This document shows, in pieces, positions 16,496 to 28,000 of a DNA stretch of 64,000 nucleotides. How positions within the stretch are numbered: position 1 is the stretch's first letter; every line of letters starts with the position of its first letter. The position numbers were made by a program, and so were the translations under genes. Source of the DNA: Phycicoccus avicenniae_A (GTDB lineage Bacteria > Actinomycetota > Actinomycetes > Actinomycetales > Dermatophilaceae); NCBI RefSeq assembly GCF_050496545.1, contig NZ_JBNVZV010000003.1, positions 124,001-188,000 on the forward strand. The letters are read 5' to 3'. The notes under the pieces are model-generated. The model saw only the letters and a program-made list of their open reading frames with translations, was not told where the DNA came from and made no database searches.

Positions 16496-17155
16496 TCAGC
16501 CGAGGCGGGACCCCGCGGAGGCGACCCCGAGCCAGTCGTGCGGGTTGCCGTCCCAGCACCAGCCGAGCTTCGGGGCCCGCTCGCTGATCCACATCGCGGG
16601 GACCCGGCGGTCGCCGCGCCGCGAGCCGGAGAGCATGAAGCACCGGTTCTTCTCGAGCAGCTCCGGCGCGTGCGTGACGACCGCGATGCCCTCCTCGATG
16701 GTCAGCGGCGTGCGCCCCCGGCCGAGGACGACCGGCAGCGCCTCCTCCGGGCGGACGCCGCGGAACTCCTCGCCGCGGTCGACGTCGAGCAGCAGGTAGG
16801 CGTCCGGCCGCGGGAGGACCACCGGCTCGATCGGGCGGTACGGCGCCAGCCCCTGCTCGCCGTGGTTGCGGTCGACGCTGCCCGGCTTCGTCCCCCGGGG
16901 GGCGAGCCGCAGCAGCGGGACGGTGGCCTCGGGGTCGACCACCTCGCGGGTCAGGACGAGGACGAGCGGCACGCGACCGGGCGCCGGGGCCGGGAGATCG
17001 CCGAGGGCGGCCGCGTGCTCACGCAGCGGGGCGAGGAGCTCGAGGAAGGCGGACTCGCTGCGCCCGGCGAGCGCCGGGTAGCCGAGGGCGAGGAGGGTGT
17101 CGACCTGCTGGTCGAGGGTGTCGAGGGCGGACGTCGTGGCGGCGGGAGCGGTGAT
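16496..17155 (-). CDS. DUF5701 protein, apparent ATC start codon
   Basis: 219 residues from the proposed start. The sequence matches the actinobacterial DUF5701 family: QQVDTLLALGYPALAG near the N-terminus, GIAVVTHAPELLEKNRCFML, GSRRGDRRVPAMWIS and LGWCWDGNPHDWLG. Function unknown. Oddity: no ATG, GTG or TTG lies in frame near the conserved start. The best site is ATC at 17155-17153, with GGAGGT 5 nt upstream and the sequence ACC GCT following, so this looks like an ATG changed to ATC, a rare natural start or a sequencing error. Upstream in-frame codons run into the neighbouring promoter region without a start. It may share a transcript with the MFS gene ending at 17190. Confidence 0.7.
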   Translation of the reverse strand: MTAPAATTSALDTLDQQVDTLLALGYPALAGRSESAFLELLAPLREHAAALGDLPAPAPGRVPLVLVLTREVVDPEATVPLLRLAPRGTKPGSVDRNHGEQGLAPYRPIEPVVLPRPDAYLLLDVDRGEEFRGVRPEEALPVVLGRGRTPLTIEEGIAVVTHAPELLEKNRCFMLSGSRRGDRRVPAMWISERAPKLGWCWDGNPHDWLGVASAGSRLG

Positions 17156-17189
17156 GGCGGACCTCCGGTGGGTCGGGAGTGGCCCATCG

Positions 17190-18482
17190 TCAACGCGTGT
17201 CCGGGCGCCCCGGTTCCGCGGGACCGGCCGCCGCGGCCGCCACGGCGCGCACCGGGTGGGTCTCGCGCGCCCGCACCCAGGGCATGACGGCGAGCAGGGT
17301 GATGACACCGGTGACCCCGAAGGCGAGGCCGAAGCTGCCGTGGTCGACGAGGGTGCCGGCCAGGATCGGCCCGATGATCGCGCCGGTGTCGGAGGCCATC
17401 TGGAAGGCGGCCAACGCCGGGCCGCCGTTGCGGTCGCGGCCGACGACATCGGCCAGCGAGGCCTGCTGGGCCGGGTTGAGCGCGCCGGCACCGAGCCCGG
17501 CGACGACCGAGAAGGCGACGAGGAGCGGCAGGTTCGTGGCCAGGCCGGTGCCGAGGGTCGCCACCCCCGAGACGAGGAGCCCGCCGATGATGAACGGCTT
17601 GCGGCCGATCCGGTCCGAGGTGCGGCCGGCCACCGTGAGCCCGACGGCGTTGCCGGCCGCGAAGACCGCCAGGGCGGTGCCCGCGACGAGCGACTGGTGG
17701 GTCTCGCGCGTGGCGGGGTCGAGGGACTGGTCGACGATGACGGCCGCCGCGAAGAGCGGGAGGATCGCGTTGCGCACCCCGAAGTTCGCCCAGCCGTTGG
17801 CGAACGCCGAGACCACCGAGGCGCGGTAGGCGCTGTCCCGCCAGCCGTCGCGCACGCCCATCACGGGCAGGACCGGGGCGCCCTCCGCCGGGCGCAGCGC
17901 GGTGTCCTTGAGGAAGACGAAGACGATGCCGGCGGCGAGCAGCAGGGCCGCCGCGTAGACGAGGAACGGCACGCGGAGCCCGAGCCCCCCGAGCAGGCCA
18001 CCGACCACCGGCCCGCCGACCCCGCCGATGAGGAACGCCGACGCGTAGGCGGAGGAGACCCGGGCCCGGATGGACGGCGGCGCGAGGCGCACGATGAGCG
18101 CGACGGCCGAGACGGTGAACATCACCGACCCGATGCCGCCGAGGCCGCGGAAGACGAGCAGCTGCCAGTAGGAGCCGGCGAACGCCGTGGCGCCGGTGGA
18201 GACGGCGACGATGACCAGCCCGGCGAGGTAGATGGGCCGCTCCCCGAGCCGGCCGATGAGCCGGCCCCCCGCCGGGGCGAAGACGAGCCGGAAGAACGCG
18301 AACGCGCTGACGACGACGCTGCTGGCCGTGGCGCCGACGCCGAAGCTCTGGGCGAACCCCGGCAGGACCGGTGTGATGAGGCCGAACCCGAGCGCGATGA
18401 CGAACGCCGCGGCGATGAGCACCCAGATCTCGCGGGGGATGCGGGCGGCCCCGGTGGGGGTGGTCAGGGGGTCGGCGGACAC
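17190..18482 (-). CDS. MFS transporter, 12-helix
   Basis: 430 residues, 12 predicted helices. Seen: helix 1 VLIAAAFVIALGFGLITPVLP, the motif A equivalent GGRLIGRLGERPIYLAGL, a second motif A-like loop GRTSDRIGRKPFIIGGLLV in the second half, and motif C-like GGVGGPVVGGLLGGLG. It belongs to the DHA1-type exporters; the substrate cannot be inferred. The GTG at 18482 is the likely start, with a CATACT box 8 nt upstream consistent with a leaderless transcript. Downstream (35 bp) is the DUF5701 gene on the same strand. Confidence 0.85.
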   Translation of the reverse strand: MSADPLTTPTGAARIPREIWVLIAAAFVIALGFGLITPVLPGFAQSFGVGATASSVVVSAFAFFRLVFAPAGGRLIGRLGERPIYLAGLVIVAVSTGATAFAGSYWQLLVFRGLGGIGSVMFTVSAVALIVRLAPPSIRARVSSAYASAFLIGGVGGPVVGGLLGGLGLRVPFLVYAAALLLAAGIVFVFLKDTALRPAEGAPVLPVMGVRDGWRDSAYRASVVSAFANGWANFGVRNAILPLFAAAVIVDQSLDPATRETHQSLVAGTALAVFAAGNAVGLTVAGRTSDRIGRKPFIIGGLLVSGVATLGTGLATNLPLLVAFSVVAGLGAGALNPAQQASLADVVGRDRNGGPALAAFQMASDTGAIIGPILAGTLVDHGSFGLAFGVTGVITLLAVMPWVRARETHPVRAVAAAAAGPAEPGRPDTR

Positions 18483-18500
18483 GAACGACCAGTATGCCCG

Positions 18501-18528
18501 CCGCCGGCGACACCCCGGTCGCCGGCGG
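18501..18528 (-). terminator. Hairpin after the small lipoprotein gene
   Basis: CCGCCGGCGAC (18501-18511) pairs perfectly with GTCGCCGGCGG (18518-18528), 10 bp beyond the stop at 18538. No U-tract. Confidence 0.5.
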
Positions 18529-18537
18529 GGGCCGGGC

Positions 18538-18972
18538 TCACTTCGCCTCGGCCTTGGTGGCCGACGGCACGCACTGTACGTCGGCGGCCTTCTCGTTGCC
18601 GGAGTAGAAGTCCTTGGCCTCGAGCTCGGTCGAGTCGCCGCCGTCGAGGGTCTCGGTGAGGGTCTTGCTGCCCACGACGGTGCCGCCCTCCTTCTTCGCG
18701 ACCGCGACGAGGACGGTGTAGGTCATCCGGTCCGACCCGTCGTTGGTCAGGGTGGCCGAGAAGGACCAGTCCTTGCCGTCCTGGGCGCACTCGACCTTCG
18801 AGAGCTCCTTGATGGCGCCCGCGGGCTGGTTCGACGGCGGCGCCGCGGTGACGGTCTGCAGGGCGCCGCTGTTCGTCGGCGTCGGGTCCGCCTCGTCGCC
18901 GGAGCAGCCGGCGAGGCCGGTGGCCAGCAGGAGGGTGGTCAGGGCGGCGGCGGTCCGCGTCCTGGGTGTCAC
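18538..18972 (-). CDS. Small lipoprotein, unknown
   Basis: 144 residues. Basic start, hydrophobic core and lipobox LAGC (Cys near residue 23) mark export and lipid anchoring. The mature part is acidic near the N-terminus, then a single predicted beta-sandwich-like domain: SFSATLTNDGSDRMTYTVLVAVAKK ... KTLTETLDGGDSTELEAKDF, with two cysteines (in VECAQD and DVQCVPS) that could form a disulphide. This resembles the extracellular FxLYD/DUF4352-type domains seen in actinobacterial lipoproteins, but no family is certain. The GTG at 18972 is preferred over the upstream ATG (19002) because GAGAGGAAA lies 7 nt before it. It follows the giant surface protein gene by 34 bp on the same strand. Confidence 0.7.
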   Translation of the reverse strand: MTPRTRTAAALTTLLLATGLAGCSGDEADPTPTNSGALQTVTAAPPSNQPAGAIKELSKVECAQDGKDWSFSATLTNDGSDRMTYTVLVAVAKKEGGTVVGSKTLTETLDGGDSTELEAKDFYSGNEKAADVQCVPSATKAEAK

Positions 18973-19006
18973 GACGGTGTTTCCTCTCGTAGGGGTTTCC
19001 ATGGCA

Positions 19007-22000
19007 TCACGCCCGGGGCTCGGTGTCTGCCCCGGCACCCCGGCGCCGGGAGACCCGGACGGCCACGACACCGCCGAGCAGGAGCAGCAGACCGAGGACC
19101 AGGCCGCGCAGCAGCTCGCTGCCGGTCTGGGCGAGCGGACCGCCCCCACCGGCGGGCGGCGGCGTGGCCGACCCCTCGGCGGCGGTGACGACCGCGGTGT
19201 CGGAGTCGGACACGACGCCGTCGTAGGGGTCGGCGGCCGAGACGCTCGCCCGGTTGACGACCTCGCCGCTGCGGGCCTCGGTGGCCGTCACGATGTGCGT
19301 GCGGGTCAGCGAGGCGCAGTCCTGCTCGGCGCCGGGCGCGAGCGGTCCGGCCGTGCACAGGGCACCGGCGAGGCCGAGCATCGGGTCGGTGAGGCGGACG
19401 TCGGTCAGTGGGTTCTGCCCCGAGTTGCGGACCGAGAAGGTGTACGCGATGCGCTCACCGGCGTCGGCGCGCCCGTCACCGTCCTCGTCGAGGAGGCGCG
19501 CGGTCTTGGTCAGGACGACCCCCGACGGCGGCCGGGCCTCGACCACGGCGGTGCTCTCGCTCGGGGCCGGGTCCGGCACGCCGGCGGTGTCGCTGACGGC
19601 GGTGGCCACGGCCACGTTGCGGATGGAGCCCGCGGCGGCGTCGCCGGCGGTCACGGCGTACGCGAGCACGTCGCAGTCGACCGAGTCGCCGGGCGCCAGC
19701 GGACCGGCCGGGCAGCGCACGGTGCCACCGAGGCGCGGGTCGGAGACGGCGACGTCGTTCAGGGTGACGGTGCCGGTGTTCGTGACCCGGAACGCATACC
19801 GGATGGTCTCGCCCTCCGTGGCCAGGCCGTCGCCGTCCTCGTCGACGAGCGTGCCGGTCTTGACGAGCGAGAGCGAGGCCACGCCGGTGAGCGGGACGGT
19901 CACGTCGTCGGTCGCCGCGACCCGCGGACCCTGGGGTCCGCCGGAGGAGCCCGAGGCGGTGGCGATGTTGTCGACCCGACCGGCGTCGAGGTCGGCCTGG
20001 GTCAGCGTGTACGTCGCGGTGCACGCGCGCTCGTCGCCGGGCGCCAACGGCCCGGTGCCACAGGCGAGGTCGGCCAGCCCGAGGCGGGCGTCGTCGACCG
20101 TCACGTCGTCGAGCGACGTGGTGCCGGTGTTCGTCACGGTGAAGGTGTAGGTGACGGTGTCGCCGGGGCTCTGCCGCCCGTCGTCGTCCGCGTCGACGAC
20201 GGCGCCGGCGGACTTCTCCAGACCGATGCCGGCCGCCCCGTCGATCTCGACGACCGCGGTGTCGACGGCGCTCACGGGGTCGCCGGCGGGATCGGTGGCG
20301 GACGCGGTGGCGGTGTTGTCGACACGCCCGGCGTCGACGTCGGCCTGGGTGAGGACGTACGGGTCGGCGGTGCAGGTCGTGCTCGCCCCGGCCGCGAGCG
20401 GGCCGGTCGGGCAGGTGACCGCGCCGAGCAGCGGGTCGTCGACCGCGAGCCCGGTCAGCGTGGTCGTGCCCGCGTTGCGGAGGGTGAACGTGTAGGTGAC
20501 CGTGTCACCGGCGTCGGAGCGGCCGGACCGGTTCGCGTCGACCACGGGGCCCGCCGTCTTGGTCAGCTCGAGCCCGGCGAGGCGGTCCAGCGGCACGACG
20601 GCCGAGGCGTCGTCGGTGACGGTGCCTCCGGTGGTCGGCGTCGCCGTGGCGGTCGCGGTGTTGAGGACCGCGCCCGCGTCCAGGTCGGCCGCGGTGAGCA
20701 CGTAGGTGACCGTCGCGGCACACGCCAACTCGTCACCCGGAGCGAGCGGGCCTGCCGCACAGGCCAGCCCGTCGACACCGACCCGCGGGTCGTCGACGAC
20801 GACGTCGCGCAGGGTGACGTCCCCGGTGTTGCGGACGGAGAAGGCGAACTCGACCTCGTCGCCCGCGGAGACCCGGCCGTCCTCGTTCGTGTCGCGCACG
20901 CCCGAGGCGGTCTTGGTCAGCTCGATGCCCGCGGCGGCGTCCAGCACGGCGGTGGCGCGGTCCTCGGCCCGGACCGCGGCACCACGGCTGTCGGTGCCAC
21001 GCGCGGCGGCCTCGTTGTCGACCCGGCCCGCGTCGACGTCGGCCTGGGTCAGCACGTAGGACCGCTCGCAGCCGGTCGAGGCGCCGGGGGCCAGCGTCGC
21101 GTCACCGCAGCGCACCCCGACCAGGCCGAGACGGGCATCGTCCAGGACCAGGTCGGCGACCGAGGTCGCCCCGGTGTTGGTGACGGTGAAGCGGTAGGTG
21201 ACGGTGTCGCCGGCGTCGTCGCGGCCGCTGTCGTTGGTGTCGGCGAGGTCGACGACCTCCTTGTCGAGGGTCAGCGCACCGCCCGGCGTGAGGGTGGCGG
21301 TGGCCGAGTCGCTGTCGGTCACGGAGTCACCGGTGGGCGGCGTGCCGGAGACCGTCGCCGTGTTGGTGACCGCACCGGCGTCGACGTCCTCCTGGGTCAG
21401 CACGTAGGTGGGCGGCACGCAGCTCCGGCTGGCGCCGGGAGCGAGCGCGCCTGCACCGCAGGCGAACCCGGTGAGGCCGAGCAACGGGTCGTCCACAACC
21501 ACCGCGTCGAGCGAGACGGTTCCCGTGTTGGTCACCTCGAGGGTCCACGTCACGGTGTCGCCCGCGTCGGGGCCGTTGGCGTCGACGTCGACGACCGGGC
21601 CCGCGGTCTTGGTGAGCGAGACCGAGGCCGCGCCGGTGAGCGGGACCCGCACCGAGTCCTCGTCGGAGACCACCGAGACCGGGCTGGTCGCCGTGACGCG
21701 CGCGGTGTTGTCGACCCGGCCGGCGTCGAGGTCGGCGGTGGTCAGGGTGTACGCCGCAGCGGTGCAGGTCGTGGTCGCACCGGCGGCGAGCGTGGTCGTC
21801 GGGCAGGTGACGGTGCCGAGCAGCGGGTCGGAGACCGCGACGTCGGTGAGGGTGACGTTCGAGGTGTTCTCGACGCGCAGCGTGTAGGAGACCGTGTCGC
21901 CCGCGTCGACCCGGCCGGAGTCGTTGGCGTCGACCACGTCACCCGCGGCCTTCACGATGCGCACCTGGGCCACCCGGTCCAGCGGCGCCGAGGCACTGTC

Positions 22001-25000
22001 GTCGTCCGTGACCGCCCCCGAGGCACTGTCGGCGGAGACCGACGCGGTGTTGTCGACGACACCGGCGTCGACGTCGGCCGCGGTCAGCGTGTACGGCTGC
22101 GGCGCCTCGCAGGTGGCGCTCGCGCCGGGTGCCAGCTCGCCCGGGGCGCAGGCGAACCCGTCGAGCCCGAGCAGCGGGTCGGTGACCACCGGGTCGGTGA
22201 GCGTGGTCGCGCCGGTGTTGGTCACGACGAACGTGTACGTCAGCCGGTCGCCCTCGTCGGCCCGGCCGTCGCCATCGACGTCGACGACCTCGGAGACCGA
22301 CTTGTCCAGCCGCACGGAGGACGGGCCGGTCGGCGTGACCGTGGCGGAGTCGTCGTCGGTGACGGGGTCTCCGGAGGGCGTGCGCCCCGTGGCCGTCGCG
22401 GTGTTGACGACCTCGCCGGCGTCGATGTCGGCCTGGGTGAGCGTGTAGACCACGGGCGGGCAGTCGACGCGCGCGCCGGGAGCGAGGAGGCCACCGCCGC
22501 ACCGGATCCCGGAGACACCGAGCAGGCTGTCGTCGACCGCGACGTCGGTGAGGGTGGTGGAGCCCGTGTTGGTGACCGAGAAGGCGTAGGCGACGGTGTC
22601 CCCGGCGTCCACCCGGCCGCTGCCGTTCGCGTCGACCACGTCACCGGCGGTCTTGGCCAGCCGCAGCGAGCCCGACGTCGCCAGGGGCGTCGTCACGGTG
22701 TCGGTGGCGGTGGTCTCCACGTCCTGCGGGTCCAGCCCGACCACGGTCGCGGTGTTGTCGACCCGGCCCGCGTCCACATCGGCCTGGGTGAGCACGTACG
22801 CCGGCGCGGAGCACGTGGTCGTCCCACCCGGCCGCAGCGTGACCGCGTCGCACTGCACGTCCTGCAGGTTCGGGTCGGTGACCCGGATGGCGCGCACGGT
22901 GACGGTGGAGACGTTCCGGACGGTGAACGCGTAGGCGATGGTGTCGCCGGCCGAGGCCACGCCGTCGTCGTCGACGTCCACGACGTCACCGGCGGTCTTG
23001 ACGAGCGTCAGGCGGGCCACGGCCGTCATCGGGGTGGTCGTCGACGACGAGCCCGTCGGCGCGGTCCCCGACGGGGGCACCGCCGTGGCGGTCGCGGTGT
23101 TGCGCACCGCGCCGGCGTCCACGTCGTCCTGGGTCAGCGTGTAGGTCCACGTGCGGTCGCACGGGACGGAGGCGCCCGGCGCGAGCGGGCCGGTGGCGCA
23201 CGGTGCCGCCACCAGACCCAGCAGCGGGTCGGTGACCGTGAGGTCGCGCAGCGTGGTCGTGCCGTCGTTGCGCACCGAGAACGAGTACTCGATGGTGTCG
23301 CCGGCGTCGGCGCCGTTGCCGTCGGTGTCCGCGATCGCCGAGGCGGTCTTGGTCAGGGCCAGGGCGTTGCGGCCGGCCAGGACGAGGTCGGCGTCGTCCG
23401 TGGCGCTCACCGGGTCGCCGGCCGGTGTGAAGCCGGTGGCGGTCGCGGTGTTCGAGAAGCCGCCCGCGTCGACATCGGCCTGGGTCAGCGTGTAGCTGCC
23501 GGCACAGTCGACCGACTCGCCCGGCGCCAGCGTGGCCACGCAGCGCAGCGCGGTGAGCCCGATCCGCGGGTCGGCGACGGTGAGCAGGTCCAGGGTCTGG
23601 GTCCCGGTGTTGGTCACCCGGAAGCCGTACTCCACGACGTCGCCCGCGTCGGTCGTCGCCGGGTCCGTCCCGCGGTCCGTCGTCGGTGTCCCCGCCGTCT
23701 TCTGCAGCGTCATGCTGTCGGTCACGGGGACCCGCAGCGACGCCGTGGCATCGGCGCGGGTGGACACCCCGCCGGGCCCGGTGGCCGTGGCCGTCGCCGC
23801 GTTGTCCACGCGCCCGGCGTCCACGTCGGTCTGGGTCAGCACGTACGGGTCGCTCGTGCACTCCGTGGTCGCACCCGGCGCGAGGGTCCCGTCACCGCAC
23901 ACGACGTCCTCGAGCCCGAGGCGGGCATCGGTCAGCCGCACGCTGCCGAGCGTCACGTTCGAGGTGTTCGTGATGGCGAACGTGTAGGTCGCCGTGTCGC
24001 CGGCGTCGACCCGACCGGAGTCGTTGGCGTCGACGATCGCGCCGACCGTCTTCTCCAGGCGGAGCTGCGCGACCCGGTCCAGCGGCGTGACGGTCGAGGA
24101 GGTGTCGCTCGGCGCGGCGCCGGTGGGCGTCGTGGCGGTCGCCGACGCGGTGTTGGCGACGGACCCGGCGTCGACGTCGGCCTGGGTCAGCACGTGAACG
24201 TACGCCGTGTCGCACCCGACGGTCTCGCCCGGCTGCAGCGGGCCGGCCGAGCACAGCACCGCGTCCAGGCCGAGCATCGCGTCCGTGAGCCGGACGTCCG
24301 TCAGCCGGGTGGTCCCGGTGTTGCGTGCGGTGAACGAGTAGGTGATGGTGTCACCCGCGTCGGCGCCGTTGCCGTCGACGTCGCGGATGGCCGAGGCGGT
24401 CTTGGTCAGGTCGAGACCGGTGGCCGGGGTGAGCACGACGGAGGCCGAGTCGTCGGCGGAGACCGTGGTGCCGGACGGCGTCGTCGCCGTCGCGTCGGCG
24501 AAGTTGTCGACGCGACCGCGGTCGACGTCCTCCTGGGTGAGGACGACGTCGGCGGTGCAGGACGCCGAGGCACCCGGGGCCAGGGTCGCGGCACAGGGCA
24601 GGGCGGTGGCGCCGACCAGCTCGTCGCGGACGGCCACGTCGCGCAGCGTCCGGGCACCCGTGTTGGTCACGGTGAACGTGTAGGTGACGGTGTCGCCGGC
24701 GTCCTGGCGTCCGCTGTCGTTCGTGTCCTGCACCGAGCCGGCGGTCTTGGTGAGCCCGAGCGCGGCCGCCCCGTCGAAGCGCGTCGTCGTCGAGCCCTCG
24801 CCCGTCACGTCGCGCCCCGCCGGGTCGGTCCCGGTCGCGGTGGCGGTGTTCGTCACGGAGCCCGCGTCGAGGTCGGCCTGGGTGAGGACGTAGCCGGCCG
24901 TGCAGGAACGGGTCTCGCCCGGCGCGAGCGGGCCGGTGCCGCAGGCCAGTCCGGTCAGGCCGAGGCGGTCGTCGTCGACCGTCACCCCGCCGAGCGTCGT

Positions 25001-28000
25001 GGTTCCGGTGTTGGTGACCCGGAAGGTGTAGGTGATGCGGTCGCCCGCGTCCACCCGGCCGTCGTCGTTCGCGTCGACGACGGCGCCGGCGGACTTCGCG
25101 AGGGCGATGCCGGGGGCGGCGTCGAGCTCGACGACCGCGGTGCCGAGGTCGCTCGTGGGCTCGCCGTCGGGGTCGGTGGCGGACGCGGTGGCGGTGTTGT
25201 CGACGCGACCGGCATCGAGGTCGGTCTGGGTGAGGACGTACGGGTCGGCGGTGCAGGTCGTGCTGGCACCGGCCGCGAGCGGGCCGGTCGGGCAGGTGAC
25301 GTCACCGAGCAGCGGGTCGGTGACGGCCACGCCTCGCAGCGTCGTCGTGCCGACGTTCCGCACCGAGAGGGCGTACGCCACGGTGTCCCCGGCGTCGAGA
25401 CGACCCGACTGGTTCGCGTCGACCACGGGGCCCGCGGTCTTGGTCAGCTCGAGCCCGGCGAGGCGGTCGAGAGGCACCACGGCCGAGGCGTCGTCGGTGA
25501 CGGTGCCCCCGGTGGAGGGCGTCGCCGTGACCGTCGCGGTGTTGAGGACCGCGCCCGCGTCCAGGTCGGACGCGGTGAGCACGTAGGAGACGGTCGTGGC
25601 GCAGACCGCCGTGTCACCGGGCGCGAGCGGGCCCGCCGCACAGGGCAGACCGTCCACGCCCAACCGCGCGTCGTCCACGACGAGGTCGCGCAGCGAGACG
25701 TCCCCGGCGTTGCGGACGGAGAAGGCGAACTCGACCTCGTCGCCGGCGGAGACCCGGCCGTCACCGTTGCTGTCGCGCACCCCCGAGGCGGTCTTGGTCA
25801 GCTCGACCGCAGTCGTCGGCACGAACGTGACGGTGGCTCCGTCCTCGGCCCGCACCGCGGCGCCGCGGCTGTCGGTCCCTCGCACCGCGGCCTCGTTGTC
25901 GGCCCGACCGGCGTCGACGTCGGCCTGGGTCAGCACGTAGGGGCGCTCGCAGGTGGTCGAGGCCCCGGGGGCCAGGGTGGCGTCGCCGCAGCGGACACCG
26001 GCGAGCCCGAGACGGGGGTCGTCGAGCACGAGGCCGGTGACCGTCGTGGCACCCGTGTTCGTGGCGGTGAAGCGGTAGGTGACGGTGTCGCCGGCGTCGT
26101 CGCGGCCGCTGTCGTCGGTGTCGGCGATCCCCACGACCTGCTTGTCGAGGGTCAGCGCACCACCCGGCGTGAGGGTCGCGGAGGCCGAGTCGGTGTCGGT
26201 CACGGGGTCACCGGTGGGCGGTGTCCCGGCGACGGTCGCGCTGTTGGTCACGGCACCGGCGTCGACGTCGTCCTGGGTCAGCGCGTACGTCGGCAGCACG
26301 CAGGTCCGGCTCGCTCCGGGGGCGAGCGGGCCGGAGCCGCAGGCGAACTCGGTGAGAGCGAGCAGCTCGTCGTCCACCAGCACCGAGTCGAGCGTCACGG
26401 TCCCCGTGTTCGTCACCTCGAGGGTCCACGTCACGGTGTCGCCCGCGTCGGGGCCGTTGGCGTCGACGTCGACGACCGGGCCGGCCGTCTTGGTGAGCGA
26501 GATCGAGGCCGCGCCGGTGAGTGGCACGCGCACCGAGTCCTCGTCGGAGACGACCGAGACCGGGCTGGTGGCGGTGACCCGTGCGGTGTTGTCGACGCGG
26601 CCGGCGTCGACGTCGGCCTGCGTCAGGGTGTGGACGCCGGCCGAGCACGTCGTCGTGGCCTCGGCGGCGAGGGTCGAGGTCGGGCACGTGACGGCGCCGA
26701 GCAGCGGGTCCGAGACCGCGATGTCGGTGAGGGTGACGTTCGAGGTGTTCTCGACGCGGAGGGTGAAGGCCACGGTGTCGCCGGCGTCGACCCGACCGGA
26801 GTCGTTGGCGTCCGCCACGTCGCCCGCGGTCTTGACGATGCGCACCTGGGCCACCCGGTCCAGCGGCGCCGAGGCGGAGTCCTCGTCAATGACCGACCCA
26901 CCGGCCGGGGTCCCCGCCGACACCGTGGCGGTGTTCTCGACGACGCCCGCGTCCACGTCGGCGGCGGTCAGCGTGTACGGCCGCGGCGCCTCGCAGGTCG
27001 CGCTCGCACCCGGAGCGAGGACGCCCGGGGCGCAGGCGAACCCGTCGAGCACGAGCAGCGGGTCGTCGATCACCGGGTCGGTGAGGGTCATCGTCCCGGT
27101 GTTGGTCACGACGAACGTGTACGCCAGCCGGTCGCCCTCGTCGGCCCGCCCGTCGGCGTCGACGTCGACGACCTCGGAGACCGACTTGTCCAGGCGCACC
27201 GAGGACGGGCCGGAGAACCGCACGGTGGCGGAGTCGTCGTCGGTGACGGGGTCGCCGGAGGGGGTGCGCCCCGCGGCGGTCGCGGTGTTGAGGACCTCAC
27301 CGGCGTCGATGTCGGCCTGGGTGAGCTCGTGGACGGCCGGGGGGCACGGGACCGTCGCGCCCGGCCGCAGCGCACCGGAGCCGCAGCGCAGCCCCTGGAC
27401 GCCGAGACGGGCGTCGTCCACGGAGACGTCGGAGAGGTTGGTCGAGCCGGTGTTCGTCACGGCGAAGCCGTAGGTGACGGTGTCACCGGCGTCGATGCGG
27501 CCGCTGCCGTTGGCGTCGACCACGTCCCCGGCGGTCTTGGCCATCCGCAGCGAGCCCGAGGTCCGGAGGCGGGTGGTCACCGTGTCGGTGGCGGTGGTCT
27601 CGACGTCCTGCGGGTCGAGCCCGACGGCGGTCGCGGTGTTGTCGACCCGGCCCGCGTCGACGTCGGCCTGGGTGAGCACGTACGCCGGCGCGGAGCACGT
27701 GGTCGTGTCGCCCGGCCGCAGGGTGATCGCGGCGCACCGGATGTCGTCGAGGTTGGGGTCCGCGACCTGGATGACCCGCACGGTGACGTTGGAGACGTTC
27801 TCGACGGTGAACGAGTACGCGATGGTGTCGCCGGCCGAGGCCACCCCGTCGCCGTCGGTGTCGACGACGTCGCCGGCGCTCTTCACGAGGGTGAGCTCCG
27901 CGAGCGTGGTCATCGGGGTGGTCGTGGACGACGAGGCGGTGGACGGCGTGCCGGACGGGGGCACCGCGGTGGCCGTCGCCGTGTTGGAGACCGCGCCCGC

